A DNA stretch of 64,000 bases from Leptobrachium leishanense (GCA_009667805.1 CM019072.1:40727519-40791518), one strand, 5' to 3'; shown: positions 22,549 through 34,649, counted from the stretch's first letter. Numbers and translations: made by a program. Notes: a model not told the origin generated them from the sequence alone.

Positions 22549-23058
22549 GTTAGCCTGTAATAATTAGGAATCACGCACTGAAATCCGTGCAATCAAGAGT
22601 CCTTACTGGTAAAATCCTTTATAAATAAATAAATAAATAAAAAAATACACGGAGTCCGATAAAGTTTGAAACACAACATAATAATTTATTATCCCAAAAA
22701 TAATTATCCAAAATAATGCAAATAAATGATATTCAATAAAATGCAACAAAAAACACTGAAATCTGTCTGCAAGCAAGGGTGTATGGTCTATTTCTTATCC
22801 TGTACTGCCACCTAGTGGCCGTTCTTAAACATTACACTGTATAATCCAAACTGTAAAAAAGATTTATTTTATGCAGACCCTTCATCGTGTGACTCGCAGG
22901 GAGCCTTCCAGGAAGCAGCTCGCCGCGATCACCCTGGAGGAGGTGAGTAAACATCCAGCCCGAGTCACACTCGGGGTTACTGTTCGCGGTAGCGAAATTT
23001 AACCCCGAGTCACACTCGGGAATACCGCCAGGGAGGTTAATATTTACATACTATATAC
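22549..23058. other. Repeat debris between hAT pair and L1 block
   Basis: A LINE-type tail (ttactggtaaaatcctt plus ATAA repeats) occupies 22600-22645. A CTCF-like word gccacctagtggcc is at 22807-22820. Two inverted copies of ccgagtcacactcgg occur at about 22958 and 23003, close to a MITE-like gggaggttaat end. Confidence 0.4.
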
Positions 23059-23545
23059 ACCGCTTTTTTTTTTATATTTAATTTTTTTTATTTTATACAT
23101 AAGTCAGCATACAAATCAGACATATAAAGTAAGGGCCACGCAGGGCCACCCAAAACTGTCAGCATAAGCACAACGCAAGAAAAATAATAAACATCCCCAG
23201 ATAGGGGGGGGTCTCAGCGAAATGTGTCAAACAATAAGGGAAAAACACAAGCATAGATCAAAAAGAGTCTGAGGCATATAATAGGGGTGGGAGGGTCATA
23301 AAAATAAAAAAGTCAGCTTGTAACCTGCATAAAAATAAAAGTCTCATGGGGGGGGGGTGTAAATAAAAAAAAGGAAGACTCTGCAAACAAAAGAAAATTC
23401 AGGGCGCCCCGGCTATTCAGCCCGTGTCAAGCCAGATAACACCGCCAGCAGCGCCAGCAAGCTCCTTGGAGGGACCGGACCAGGGGTCAAGTCCTGGGAA
23501 AAAAAGTGAGGGAACTCACCCACGAATTCCACAACCCCCATTACC

Positions 23546-23552
23546 TGAAGAA

Positions 23553-23592
<40 letters not shown>
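23546..23592. repeat. (TA)n microsatellite
   Basis: An uninterrupted TA dinucleotide run of about 45 bases; a second shorter run is at 23755-23772. Confidence 0.95.
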
Positions 23593-23596
<4 letters not shown>

Positions 23597-23781
23597 CTCG
23601 AGTATAGCAGCGCGTGCGGTGATACCATTTTTATTGGGTTAACTTTACATTTAAAAGACAAGCTTTCAAGAGTGTAAACTGGAAACTATACTGATCAGTG
23701 AAAGGTATCACTACGTACAGGTATACTCGTGATTGTGGCAACTGGACTAACGCATTATATATATATATATATCTCTCTCCA

Positions 23782-23955
23782 GGCACAGACCCCCAGAATA
23801 ATATACACAGCGCTGAACCCCCAGAATATATACACAACATTGTGCCCCCAGAATAACATACACAACACTGAACCCCCAGAATAACATACACAGCACTGAG
23901 CCCCCAGAATAACATACACAGCACTGAACCCCAAGAATAATATACACAGCACTGG
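23782..23955. repeat. Minisatellite, ~29-bp unit
   Basis: Six units of the type cagcactgaac + ccccagaataacataca, with small length changes, lie directly before the larger array. Confidence 0.85.
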
Positions 23956-25545
23956 TTATATGGATATATTTTCCCCAGTTCACATGGATATAATTGCCCC
24001 AGCTCATATGGATAATGCCCCCCCAGCTCTCATGGATAATGCCAGCCGCTCTCATGGATAATGCCCCCAGGTCTCATGGATAATGCCCCAGGTCTCATGG
24101 ATATTGCCCCCTGGTCTCATGGATATTGCCCCCAGGTCTCATGGATATTGCCCCCAGGTCTCATGGATATTGCCCCCAGGTCTCATGGATATTGCCCCCT
24201 GGTCTCATGGATATTGCCCCCCTGGTCTCATGGATACTGCCCCCTGGTCTCATGGATGCTGCTGCCCCCTGGTCTCATGGATGCTGCTGCCCCCCTGGTC
24301 TCATGGATGCTGCTGCCCCCCTGGTCTCATGGATGCTGCTGCCCCCCTGGTCTCATGGATGCTGCTGCCCCCTGGTCTCATGGATGCTGCTGCCCCCCTG
24401 GTCTCATGGATGCTGCCCCCAGGTCTCATGGATATTGCCCCCCTGGTCTCATGGATATTGCCCCCCTGGTCTCATGGATGCTGCTGCCCCCCTGGTCTCA
24501 TGGATGCTGCTGCCCCCTGGTCTCATGGATGCTGCTGCCCCCCTGGTCTCATGGATGCTGCTGCCCCCTTGGTCTCATGGATGCTGCTGCCCCCCTGGTC
24601 TCATGGATGCTGCTGCCCCCTGGTCTCATGGATGCTGCTGCCCCCTGGTCTCATGGATGCTGCTGCCCCCCTGGTCTCATGGATGCTGCTGCCCCCTGGT
24701 CTCATGGATGCTGCTGCCCCCTGGTCTCATGGATGCTGCTGCCCCCTGGTCTCATGGATGCTGCTGCCCCCCTGGTCTCATGGATGCTGCTGCCCCCCTG
24801 GTCTCATGGATGCTGCTGCCCCCTGGTCTCATGGATGCTGCTGCCCCCCTGGTCTCATGGATGCTGCTGCCCCCCTGGTCTCATGGATGCTGCTGCCCCC
24901 CTGGTCTCATGGATGCTGCTGCCCCCCTGGTCTCATGGATGCTGCTGCCCCCCTGGTCTCATGGATGCTGCTGCCCCCCTGGTCTCATGGATGCTGCTGC
25001 CCCCCTGGTCTCATGGATGCTGCTGCCCCCCTGGTCTCATGGATGCTGCTGCCCCCCCTGGTCTCATGGATGCTGCTGCCCCCCCTGGTCTCATGGATGC
25101 TGCTGCCCCCTGGTCTCATGGATGCTGCCCCCAGGTCTCATGGATATTGCCCCCCTGGTCTCATGGATATTGCCCCCCTGGTCTCATGGATGCTGCCCCC
25201 AGGTCTCATGGATATTGCCCCCCTGGTCTCATGGATATTGCCCCCCTGGTCTCATGGATATTGCCCCCTGGTCTCATGGATGCTGCTGCCCCCCTGGTCT
25301 CATGGATGCTGCTGCCCCCCTGGTCTCATGGATGCTGCTGCCCCCCTGGTCTCATGGATGCTGCTGCCCCCCTGGTCTCATGGATGCTGCTGCCCCCCTG
25401 GTCTCATGGATGCTGCTGCCCCCCTGGTCTCATGGATGCTGCTGCCCCCCTGTCTCATGGATGCTGCTGCCCCCCTGGTCTCATGGATGCTGCTGCCCCC
25501 CTGGTCTCATGGATGCTGCTGCCCCCTGGTCTCATGGATACTGCC
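23956..25545. repeat. Minisatellite B, 22-26-bp unit
   Basis: About 65 units of two main forms, ggtctcatggatattgcccc and ggtctcatggatgctgctgc plus cccc(c)t. The first units (24000-24060) are variable and closer to the arrays in other elements; the rest look homogenised. Open reading in all three plus frames results because the unit lacks stops and its length varies. Confidence 0.95.
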
Positions 25546-25673
25546 CCCGCTCACCTTTGCTGCTGCTCCACATTGCAGCGGCCGCGTGCTTCCTGCTTCA
25601 GCGGCCGCTGACAGGAAGTGCAGCCGCTCGCCTGGGAACTATGAAACAGCTAGGCGAGCGGCTCCACCTCCTG

Positions 25674-26165
25674 TCAGCTGGCCGTTGTAACAGGAAGCAC
25701 GCCGGCCACCGGCAATGTGCGGCGGCGGCGTTCGGGCTCGGGCCACAGCGGGAACGCTGCGTTCCCGCAGCGTTCCCGCTGTGGAAAAAGTGCGGGAACG
25801 CCGTTCCTGCGCGTTCCCGCTCGACTCGAGCCCTGGACCGGACAGACAGTTCCCAGGGGGCAACAATAGAGGCCGAAACCGCGAGGCGGGTCCGAGACCT
25901 GCTCCACAGCCCTCCAGGCAGGCGATTCCCCAGCACCCGACCGCAACTTCACTCCATCACAAGGCGCCTCAGGGGTCTCGACAACCATCGCCTCCACCAC
26001 TGGCACCAGCTCTTCTCCCTCAACTTCCTCCGCCATCCTGTCCTCCTCGGGGACAGCAGCCTCAGTCAGAGCATTGGGGCCCTCCACTCTCCGACCTTGC
26101 AGCAGCCACACACCCGGGGCCTGGAACGCCATAGAGGGAGGATGGGCGACAAGGGGTAGGCCCAA
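25674..26165 (-). pseudogene. L1-Tx1 5' UTR/ORF1-like open stretch of the outer element
   Basis: The minus frame includes EEVEGEELVPVVEAMVVETP, followed by a Pro/Gly-rich region. It lies where ORF1 of the outer L1 would begin, and it continues on the other side of the hAT. There is no RRM or coiled coil that I can identify, so the coding value is uncertain. Confidence 0.35.
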
Positions 26166-26303
26166 AAATTCAGAAAGTAGGGGGCGTGGCTTGGCAGCCG
26201 AAGGAAATGGCCGCCTGAGCCGTTAGCTCCGCCGCGAGGCACTCGTAACCTGTGGGGGCTCAGGGTCTGCGGCTGGAAGCGGATTGCCAGACGGATCCCC
26301 AGG

Positions 26304-26960
26304 ATGCCGGCAACTCACAAATCGCCGAAGCGTGGTAAGCAGCAGGACGGCTCCGTTGTCGCGATGTTCTCTGCAAAGCGACAGGCCCCCACCCAAGATG
26401 GCGGCCGCTCCTCCCGCCGCATAGCGCTGGCCTCAGAGGATGAGATGTCGGAAGGGACCCCAGCAGACATAGATGCTGCAGACATCCTAACCCACATGCG
26501 GGAGATGAGCACGAAAACTATGCAGGCAGACCTCATGGCGCTGGGGACTCGAACGGCGGCCCTCAAAACCAGAGTGGACGATATGGCTGATGCCCATAAC
26601 GTGGTGGTAGACGGTACAAATTCATTATTGCGCAGAGTGGAGGAATTGGAGGTTCAGATGCAGGACATGTCGAACTGCACACGCAAAAACAATCTCCACG
26701 AGGGATCCCTGGCTGACTTGGTATGCGACCTTCAGCGCCCCTTGGCTCCGGACCTGCCAGACCAAGCCTGGATCTTCGACCGTGCACACCGCGCTTTGTG
26801 TGCCCGGTGGACTGATGAACACCCGAGGGATGTAATAGTTCGCTTCCTACACTACTCCACCAAGGAGCTCGTCCTCCGTAATAATCGAGGCGCATCTATC
26901 TCCTATGAAGGTACCCCCATCCTGCTTTTCCAGGACCTGACCCCAATCCCGCTGCAGTGA
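26304..26960 (+). CDS. L1-Tx1 ORF1p (nonsense-truncated)
   Basis: 218 codons to a TGA. The N-terminus is basic (KSPKRGKQQ). A heptad-rich coiled coil spans about residues 70-130 (TRTAALKTRVDDMADAHNVV, LLRRVEELEVQMQDMSN). An RRM-like segment follows (RKNNL at its start, FDRAHRAL, PRDVIVRFLHYSTKELVL). After the stop the same frame continues with LREWKPVADLLRTHKIQFAW to 27098, the C-terminal domain of L1 ORF1p. The stop is thus a premature TGA within the protein, possibly from CGA by CpG decay. The protein would bind L1 RNA as a trimer (family knowledge). Confidence 0.75.
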   Translation: MPATHKSPKRGKQQDGSVVAMFSAKRQAPTQDGGRSSRRIALASEDEMSEGTPADIDAADILTHMREMSTKTMQADLMALGTRTAALKTRVDDMADAHNVVVDGTNSLLRRVEELEVQMQDMSNCTRKNNLHEGSLADLVCDLQRPLAPDLPDQAWIFDRAHRALCARWTDEHPRDVIVRFLHYSTKELVLRNNRGASISYEGTPILLFQDLTPIPLQ

Positions 26961-27854
26961 CTGAGGGAATGGAAACCTGTCGCAGACTTACTCCGAACCC
27001 ACAAGATCCAGTTTGCGTGGGGGAACCCACTGAAGATCCTGGCTTTCCTGGATGGCCGCACCCACGTTCTGCAACCCCGGACAGATCCTGGATGATTTTT
27101 CAAGGCCCTTGGAATTACCCCCCGGACGACTTAGAGCTCCCGGAGCACCGTCCACCCCCCATTCCACATTTTTCCAGGGAGTGGAACACCATTGACAGAG
27201 GCAGGCGCCGATGCTCTGGACGGTCCGTGACTTGAGGTGATGTACCCGTTTTTTGTCCCTTGCAGCCTGTTGCCAGCCTCAGAAACCCCCACCTTTTTTT
27301 CAGGTTCCCGGTCCACCCCGTGGCCACCCTGTCTTCTTCCCGACGGCACGTTGGGCTGACCGATGCTCACGAGGCGTCTACCGCCTGTTGCAGCCCGTGC
27401 CTTTCATACACAGCCACAGCCGCCACCACCACCACCACGGGACCGAAGCACAACACAAGTACACAGAGAGCCTTGGGATTCCAAGAGGATGGCAGGTGTC
27501 GAACGTTGGGTTGGCTCTTAATTGGGTCTGACATTACACAGGCCACTCGTGGCGGGCAAGAGGGCTTCTTGGACTCTCGCATCAGAGCCGAACTTTGGGA
27601 TGCCCCTCCCCCCACTCTTTTTTTGCCTGGCGACGAGTAAGCCCAGGCCCTTTTTTTGTTTCTCTCTCTCTCTCCACTATATTTTTCGCGTTTTTTTTCT
27701 GTATATAATTTTCTGAGTTCATGTTTCCCTGCTCTCTCCACCAGGTTGACCCCAGGTACTAGATTGACGAGATTGGAGACAGGAGGGTGCCCTGAGATGG
27801 GATGGGAGGTGGGTAACACACCTAGCCAGACGCTATGCGGAGACATGCCCCCAG

Positions 27855-30383
27855 ATGTCCATTAAGCTCACCTCCCTTAACGTGAAGGGCCTAAACACCC
27901 CAAATAAGTGTCGCCTCCTTTTGCGTACCCTTAACTCCGCTAAGTCCGATATATCATTTATCAAGAAACTCACATTAATAAGGTGGCCAAAGCTCGGCTT
28001 ACAGACCATCATTACCCCGTGGCAATTTCGGCCCATTCTGCTACTAAACACAACGGCGTCTCCATCCTCCTGCGTAAGACTTGCCCCTTTAGGGTTGCGT
28101 CTGAGGTGTGTGACAGTGATGGTAGATTTGTCTTGGCATTGGGATCCATGTATGCGTCTCCCTGCCATCTCCTTAATAATTACGCCCCGAACACGCGCTC
28201 AGAACAGTTCTGGCTCAACATGACTGACTTAGTGGCCTCCCTTCCCCGTGGATTAAGAATTGTGGGTGGTGACATGAATTCTGTCCCCTGCGCGGCCATT
28301 GACAAACGCTCCCCCGCCGGATCGGAGAGGGTGCCGGGACCCAGTGGGCAGGATAAGGCTTTCTACACCTTCCTCAGACACACAGAACTATTAGATGCTT
28401 GGACAGTCCTACACCCTGATGAGCGAGACTTTACATTTTATTCACCTCCGCATGGTTCTTACTCACGCATTGACCTCTTCCTCTGTAATTTAGCTTGTAT
28501 GGCCACGGTTCTACGAGCGGATATTCACAGCATTACGTGATCGGACCATGCGGACATCTCCCTACAGTTGGCTGTCCCCCACTCTTATGGCCTGTGGACG
28601 TGGAAGCTGAATGCCTCTCTTCTCCGCAACCCAGAAGTTGTAGCCCAAGTACGACTAGCCCTCGAACAATACTTTTCGGAGAACGCTTCGGAGGAGGTCT
28701 CCCCCAACACAATCTGGGCCGCTCCTAAGGCGGTGCTGCGCGGCCACTTTATTAAGGTGGCTATGTATCAAAAGAAACGGAAACTTAGACAGGCCTTAGA
28801 TCTTCAAGCGCAGCTTCGTCGCCTTGAGCAAATCCACAAGGCATACCCTACCCCCGCAGGGCTCACCGCCCTTACCGAGGTTAGGAGAGCCTTAAAACAG
28901 CTCTTCATGGAGGATGTGGCCAAATCATTTGTTTGGTCTAGGCGTACCTTTTACGAGCAATCCAACAAATTTGACACGCTCCTGGCGCGCAGCCTTAAAC
29001 CTAGAGGGACTTATAAACCGATCCCCTCTGTCAAGACACATGACGGGCAGGTTGTTACATCTCCAGACGCGATTGCCAAAGTCTTTACTGATTTTTACGA
29101 CCAACTATATAACCACTCCCAGACCTGTGGGGGGGGGGGGATGATGGACAGACCATATGCGAGATTGATGATTTCCTCAACGACACGCCCCTGAGGACCA
29201 CCCTTACCCCTGACCAGTTGGCCGCCCTCAGCGTGCCCATCTCCGAGGCAGAGGTCAGCAGGGCACTCGCTGGCCTCAATGGGATGAAGGCCCCTGGACC
29301 GGACGGTTTCCATGGGGGCTATTACAAGACTTTCAAAACGACCTTACTTCTGACTGTTCTGTTTAATGCGCTGCGTGAGGAACCTCACCTACACCCAGCT
29401 ACACCTTAGCTGACATTGCGCTTATCCCGAAGGATGCTTCAATACCCGAGAACTACCGCCCTATTTCCCTCCTCAACTTCGACATTAAGCTCCTGGCCAA
29501 AATCTTAGCCGACAGGTTGAACCCCCGTTCTGCTCGCTGATACATCTAGATCAGGTCGGCTTCATCCCCAGCCGCCAGTTGTACGAGAATACGCGCTGCG
29601 GAGCCGACCTGGTGTGGTGTATCTGGCAGAACAAAAAGCGTACAGTGGCCAGGAAAATCTTATATCACCCCAAAACTAGGGGAGGTCTGGGCCTACCGAA
29701 TCTGTATATGTATTATTGCGCGGCTCAGTTGGCGCAAGTAGTCACGTGGCATGCCCCAGGGAAAGAAAGGTGTTGGGTGGCACTGGAGACAGCACTAATC
29801 TCCCCTGACCGTCCGCATATGGCCTTGTGGCTGCCCAAGGCTTCGCATCCACTGCCCCGCATCGTTTGCCCAGCGATAGCTAACTCTATGCGAGTGTTCG
29901 ACCCTCGCCTGCGCTAAATTTTCACTAGCCGACACACCGTCGCCGCTGACACCGCTACTCCGCAACCCGGCATTTCCACCTGGACTGGCCCTCCCAGACT
30001 TCAGAACCCTTGAGGCAGCTGGACTGAGACGTATCCGTGACGTACTGACTGATGGCAGAGTAGTGACCTTTGCAGACATTTCCGCTAGGACAGTACTGAG
30101 ACAGTTTGACTATTTTCGTTTTCTGCAACTGCGACACTACATAGACTTGGGCTTTAGGTCGCATAGCTGGCACCCCTTTGACCTGGTTTGAGAAGCTATG
30201 CTCTGCGGAGTGGGTCCCTAGGGGTTTGATCTCAACTATTTATTGCTCGGGCTCTAAGGAGTGGGATGAGTTAGCCTACTGTGCTCGCTGGGAAGCGGAC
30301 CTACTTGAGTCCTTGACAGGGGACGAGTGGGAGGAGATCTGAGGCCACGGCGAAGTCATCCATATGTGTCACCCACCAAGAGC
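27855..30383 (+). pseudogene. L1-Tx1 ORF2, endonuclease and partial RT
   Basis: The APE endonuclease begins LTSLNVKGLNTPNKCRLLL. After a frameshift near 27980 it continues with NGVSILLRKTCPF, GGDMNSV, HGSYSRIDLFL and SDHADISL, with a TGA just before SDH. The linker follows (WTWKLNASLLRNPEVV, KSFVWSRRTFYEQSNKF). The RT start is seen in ALAGLNGMKAPGPDGFHGGY and PENYRPISLLNFDIKLLAKI, then DQVGFIPSRQLYENTR. Sequence then jumps to the post-RT segment WQNKKRTVARKILYHPKTRG, so the catalytic FADD region is deleted. A PLE sits at 30384. Confidence 0.8.
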
Positions 30384-30561
30384 GTCCGAAGGCGCCGTAA
30401 CCACCAATGCTGGGAGCCCACAAGCCAAGCGCCGGATCTCCAGGAATGGGAGCGCCGAAACCCCCTTCACAAACAGCACAAAGAGAAGAAATCCGGGACC
30501 CAGGCAGCTGTAGCTTATAAAAGTTTATTCACAGGGGTAACATCTCTCCACCAAGGAACAG

Positions 30562-30596
30562 TGACGTTTCGGCCACAATCGGCCTTAATTCATACA
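30562..30596 (-). ncRNA. Degenerate hammerhead-like motif, left PLE arm
   Basis: The minus strand reads ATGAATTAA, GGCC..GGCC stem, GAAAC, GTC. The core differs from CTGATGAA at several places and helix I does not pair well. It is equivalent to the motif at 38151-38180. Confidence 0.35.
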
Positions 30597-31010
30597 ATTA
30601 GAAAGGACATGACATCTCCAATTTAAACACCTCTCATCCAATTGTAATGAACCCCTCATAACAAGGGGGTGTGTCCTATTGTCCAACATAATTATATACA
30701 AGCGAAGTTTTTTACATAAACACCTCTAATGAAAAAATACAAAAAATAAAATAAAATAAACAATATATAAAAATTCTTACTCTACCGTATGAGGAACAAG
30801 CGCGGTATCAATGTAACTTTAGGAAAGCTCTGTGGGGACAAAAGAATATATATTTTTAACACCAGAGGAGTGCACCAAAATGCACCCGATCAAAAGATGC
30901 TAATAGCAGAGATGTAAATCAAACTCCCTATTGAGGCCCTTAGGCCACAATGTATCCAATTTATGTATCCAGCGTTTTTCCTTTTGTTTTAATAATCTAA
31001 TCCTATCCCC

Positions 31011-31808
31011 TCAGCGTCGCAGGACCGGGACATGATCAATGATCTGGAATCTTAATTGTGCTATATTATGTGTACAAGCGAGAAAATGTTCAGAAACCGG
31101 TAAATCCCTACGTCCTGTCCTGATGGTTGACTTGTGTTTCGTAAAGCGTTCTTTCATTTTCATTGTAGTTTCACCCACATACAATAAGCCACAGGGGCAT
31201 TTCAGTACATAAATTACATAAAACGAGTCACATGTGTAATATTCCCGTATCCCAATCTTTTCACCCGTATGTGGATGTACTAAGAAATCCCCCTTTATGA
31301 CCGCATTGCATGAAGAACAACCAAGGCACGGAAAGGTGCCCTTTCTTTGGGGGCCCAGGAATCTTTGTTGTTTCTCCCTAATTGGGCCTATGTCTGCTTT
31401 AATAAGATGGTCCTTCAGGTTCCTATTCCGCTTGTATGCAAAAACCGGGGGGGGGCTCTGAAAAAATGGAACCTCTCCATATGCTTTACGTAAAATACCC
31501 CAATGCCTTCTAATAATGTTATTCACCTGTCCACTTATCTGACTAAATTTACTGATAAACGGAATCCGTGTGTTTTGTCGGTGTTTGGGTATCCTCTCTG
31601 AGATCATAGCCTGCCTATCCAAAGATTCTACTATCTGTAGTTCTTGTTGGAGAAGAGATCTAGGATAACCCCGTTCCTTAAATTTATTCACCATACCCTG
31701 TAGTCTATCCCTACGAACCTCAGGAACTGATACATTCCTAATAACCCTCATTAATTGGCTGCGTGGTAAAGATCTTAATGTATTACCCGGATGAAAGCTC
31801 TGATAATG
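31011..31808 (-). pseudogene. PLE GIY-YIG endonuclease domain, left arm
   Basis: Downstream of the RT thumb (HPGNTLRSLPRSQLMRVI) the frame reads PCLGCSSC, then DSFYVIYVLKCPCGLLYVGE and MKERFTKHKSTIRTGRRDLP. This is the GIY-YIG fold (VIYVL..LLYVG) with its PLE-specific Cys motif. A TGA after VLRR, where the right arm has GGA, cuts the C-terminus. In the intact family this domain nicks target DNA for target-primed reverse transcription. Confidence 0.85.
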
Positions 31809-31985
31809 ACTATATTTCCTACATATTTTTTCTGTTAATCTGTATATTTGTGTTTTTTTAATATCTTGCATTGTATTACTTCGTATTTCTGTAACTGTAA
31901 CACTTCAATGTTCTTGAACCCAGGACATGCTTGAAAACGAGAGAAATCTCAATGTATCCTTCCTGGTAAAATCCTTTATAAATAA
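31809..31985 (+). mobile_element. Rex1-type LINE tail inserted in the PLE
   Basis: 177 bases ending in tatccttcctggtaaaatc and tataaataaataa, flanked by ATAATG (31803-31808, 31986-31991). The right PLE arm shows the uninterrupted site with one ATAATG, so this is a later, 5'-truncated LINE insertion. Confidence 0.8.
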
Positions 31986-31991
31986 ATAATG

Positions 31992-33172
31992 TAATAAGCT
32001 GTTCCTATCTGTAGGTTTAGTGAATAAATCACTAGATAGATGTATCCACTCAACTTTAAGTGTCAAATCCAAAAAAAATCAAATCGACTCACGACTAGAT
32101 TTCATAGTGAACTTAATACTCTCATTAATCCTATTAATCTCTTCAAAAGAAAGTCTCCAGATCCTCCAAGCTACCTGTCCAGATCCCAAACACGTCATCT
32201 ATATAACGCCACCAAACATAGACAAACTGAGCAAATAGATGATGGTTATACACATGGTGTCTTTCAAAAGCATCCATATAAATATTCGCATACGCTGGTG
32301 CCATATTGGATCCCATTGTGGTCCCCCTACATTGTCTATACACCGTATCCCCATAGAGGAAAAGATTGTTATACAGAACAAATTTCACGAGTTTCAACAA
32401 AAAGGCTATCTGGTCCTCTGAAAATGCATTCTCCTTTAGTATTTCGTGTATAGCTCCCAGTCCTTCCTCGTTAGGGATAGACGTGTACAAGCTAGTCACA
32501 TCCCAAGTAAACAAAATCACTGGACCATCCAACGATAAACCTGCCAACCGATTCAAAACATCCTTGCTATCCTATATAAATGATCTTGTATTAATAACTA
32601 GAGGCTGGAGAATCCTATCCAGGAAGACCGAAATGGGCTGCAGCGCGGAGTCCGTGCTCACCACTATCGGTCTCCCTGGAGGATTCACCAGGATCTTAGG
32701 TAATATCGCATGCGCTTTTTTAAGATATTTCTGAAGGTCCGCATCTATGACATTAGCATCAAAAGCTTCCTTTAACAATTCTTCAATATTTTTTTCTCTT
32801 CTAAAAACGGTCTCAAAGTCACTAACCACATAAGTGTCTTTATCCTGTAGTTGTCTCTCTATTTCCTTTATATAAATCAATTTTATTCATAATTACAATT
32901 GCACCGCCTTTATCGGCTGACTTCAAAATAATAGCCTTATTTTCATACAGGCCCTGCAATGCTCTGCGTTCCTTATATGACATATTGTTAGAAGAGCGTG
33001 TCCCCACAGACCTCTCCAAGGCCATATCAATGTCCTGGTAAATGAACTGTGTGAACGTCTCTATAGGGGGCGTGGATGGCGGTGTGAACGTACCCTTATT
33101 CCACAATTCGTACTGTTTTGCATTAAAGAGTGTCCATTCCCTCCACTGTTCGCACATCATCTTTCTCATGAA
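31992..33172 (-). pseudogene. PLE reverse transcriptase, left arm
   Basis: The minus strand contains SADKGGAIVIMNK, a frameshift near 32880, then LVNPPGRPIVVSTDSALQPI. Motif A is FTWDVTSLYTSIPNEEG, motif B QCRGTTMGSNMAPAYANIYM and motif C VWWRYIDDVFGIW. A TAG interrupts after NTRSFI, and an extra T after LETF shifts the frame before the thumb. A 27-base deletion removes most of the FYVLPKVHK block that is present in the right arm. The RT is therefore inactive. Confidence 0.85.
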
Positions 33173-33186
33173 AGAAAACCTTAAGT

Positions 33187-33916
33187 TTAATGCTGCGGAG
33201 GAACCTTTCTATCTACACGTAATGAGAATGAATCGATTTTTGCCTGTGGACAAAATGAAAGTCCCCTTCCCAATACCTGTTCTTCAATCGTTAAACGGTA
33301 TTCGGAGATGTTGATCACTAACGACCGCGTGTCGGATTGTACATCCGTGGATGATACGTCTTTTTCATCAGTGTTGGATTCTGGCTCACATCTCCGCCAA
33401 CGTCGCTTCCTCCTTCTCCTCCGTCTACTCCTGGGCGACCTGCAGTCAAAAAAGTATTCGGGGCTGTATGTGAAAACATTTGATCGTCTGACGTATCCAA
33501 TTCTGTGTGTTGAAATATTCGTAGAGACATCTCCCTTTTCCCTCTTATTAAACCGAAAGGTCTGTCGTGTTCTTTGTTGTTTTGCCTTTTTCCTAGGTAG
33601 AGAAGGGGGTTCTCTGTATGTCCACTTATACACTCGTCCTCTTGAATAATCCTCCAAATCTCTGGCAAATTTTAACCTCTTCCTATTCTCTATTTCTAAA
33701 CGCATATCATCCATTTTTTTTATTCAATTCCAGTTGGTAATGCTCTAAAGATTCAACCAAAATGATTTCCTTTAATTGAACCTCCAATGCCATAATCTCC
33801 GCCTGTAAAACTTTTAGTTCTTTCTGAAGTTGTTCGATGGTTAACAACATTAAATCAAAAGAGCATTTATTTAATATAAAGTTCAAATTTCTGGCAATAT
33901 GTGGTATCCTCTGCAA
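33187..33916 (-). pseudogene. PLE N-terminal region, left arm
   Basis: Two overlapping minus frames join at an A-run near 33710. First comes a 69-codon coiled-coil (TIEQLQKELKVLQAEIMALE). Then a 175-codon basic region follows, with an Arg/Lys run (RRRRRRKRRWRR) and the block LTIEEQVLGRGLSFCP, equivalent to the KGLKFAP block of the PLE at the left edge of the window. The frame break probably arose by slippage in the A-run. The right arm lacks this part. Confidence 0.7.
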
Positions 33917-34607
33917 ATAGGGTGGGTCTCAAATGAATACGTAAACCACGTGGAATTCTTTTTACTTTGAAATATTCCGTAAGCGTAATGCAATGTAGCC
34001 TACAACTCACCAACCTCCCCTTGGTCTTTCCCAATTGAGCTTTAACCACTTCACTGCTAAGGACGCGCGCAGCGCGTCCACCCGGAGGTAACGTTCCTTG
34101 CGGTGGACGCGCTGAGCGCGTCCTCCCTTTGGGGCCAGCGTTCGGCCGATCACTGGCCCCCCCGGTGCGGGCTGACATCCTTGATGTCAGCCCAGCACCC
34201 GGAACCGTCGCCGGAGTAATTAGGTGTCATCGCGGGGGCGCGATGACACCCAATTCAGCCCCCCCCCCGCATGTGCGGAGGAGGCGCCTGAAAGGGGGGG
34301 GGGAGGTCCTTCAGACCTCCCTCCCTCCCGATCGGCGGCGTGCAGGGGGGTTAACCCAGGCACCGTTTGGAAGGGCACAGCCTGCCCTTCCAAATGGTAC
34401 CTGGCATTAACCCCATGGGGGCCGGAACACGAATCGGCGCCGAAAAGCGCCGGTTCGTGATCCTTTCCCGGAGCTGGCCGACATCTTGGATGTTAGCCAA
34501 GCCTCCGGGAACTCCCCCTGAGGACTGGCGTCATCGTGCACAGCACGATGACGCCAGTCTTGGAGTTAACCCCTAACTGCCACCAATGGTGGAGATAGGG
34601 GGTTCCA

Positions 34608-34649
34608 TGCTCTGATGAAGTCCCGTGGGCGGGGCGAAACGCGTCAGCA
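34608..34649 (+). ncRNA. Hammerhead-ribozyme-like motif (copy 3)
   Basis: TGCT, CTGATGAA, GTCCC/GGGGC stem, GAAAC, GCGTC, AGCA. Helix I (TGCT with AGCA) pairs perfectly. This copy has the canonical CTGATGA followed by the extra A seen in copies 1 and 2. Confidence 0.6.

Larger units (their letters stand above)
23481..25835. mobile_element. hAT with very long minisatellite (hAT-B)
   Basis: Ends CAGGGGTCAAGTC and CTCGAGCCCTG are flanked by the exact 8-bp repeat GACCGGAC (23473-23480, 25836-25843). The interior holds a (TA)n run (23546-23592), two tandem arrays (23782-23955 and 23956-25545) and GC-rich inverted words near the right end (gcggccgc, gcgttcccgc). No transposase frame is present; long open frames come from the repeats. 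Confidence 0.85.

Noticed and set aside
20149..22556. 8-bp target duplication around the tandem hAT pair
   Set aside because: Left gattaagc and right gttagcct are only vaguely similar; not accepted as a duplication.
23956..25545. CRISPR array
   Set aside because: Units are contiguous, of variable length and without unique spacers; eukaryotic minisatellite context.
24061..26159. Open frames of 500-680 codons
   Set aside because: Translation of a minisatellite plus flank; all three frames are open and the peptide is simply the repeat unit.
31011..33916. Bacterial retron or group II intron (RT plus GIY-YIG)
   Set aside because: The motif set (ADKGG, FYxLPKxHK, YIDD, then CLGC and GIY-YIG), the twin inverted insertion and the surroundings fit Penelope-like elements.
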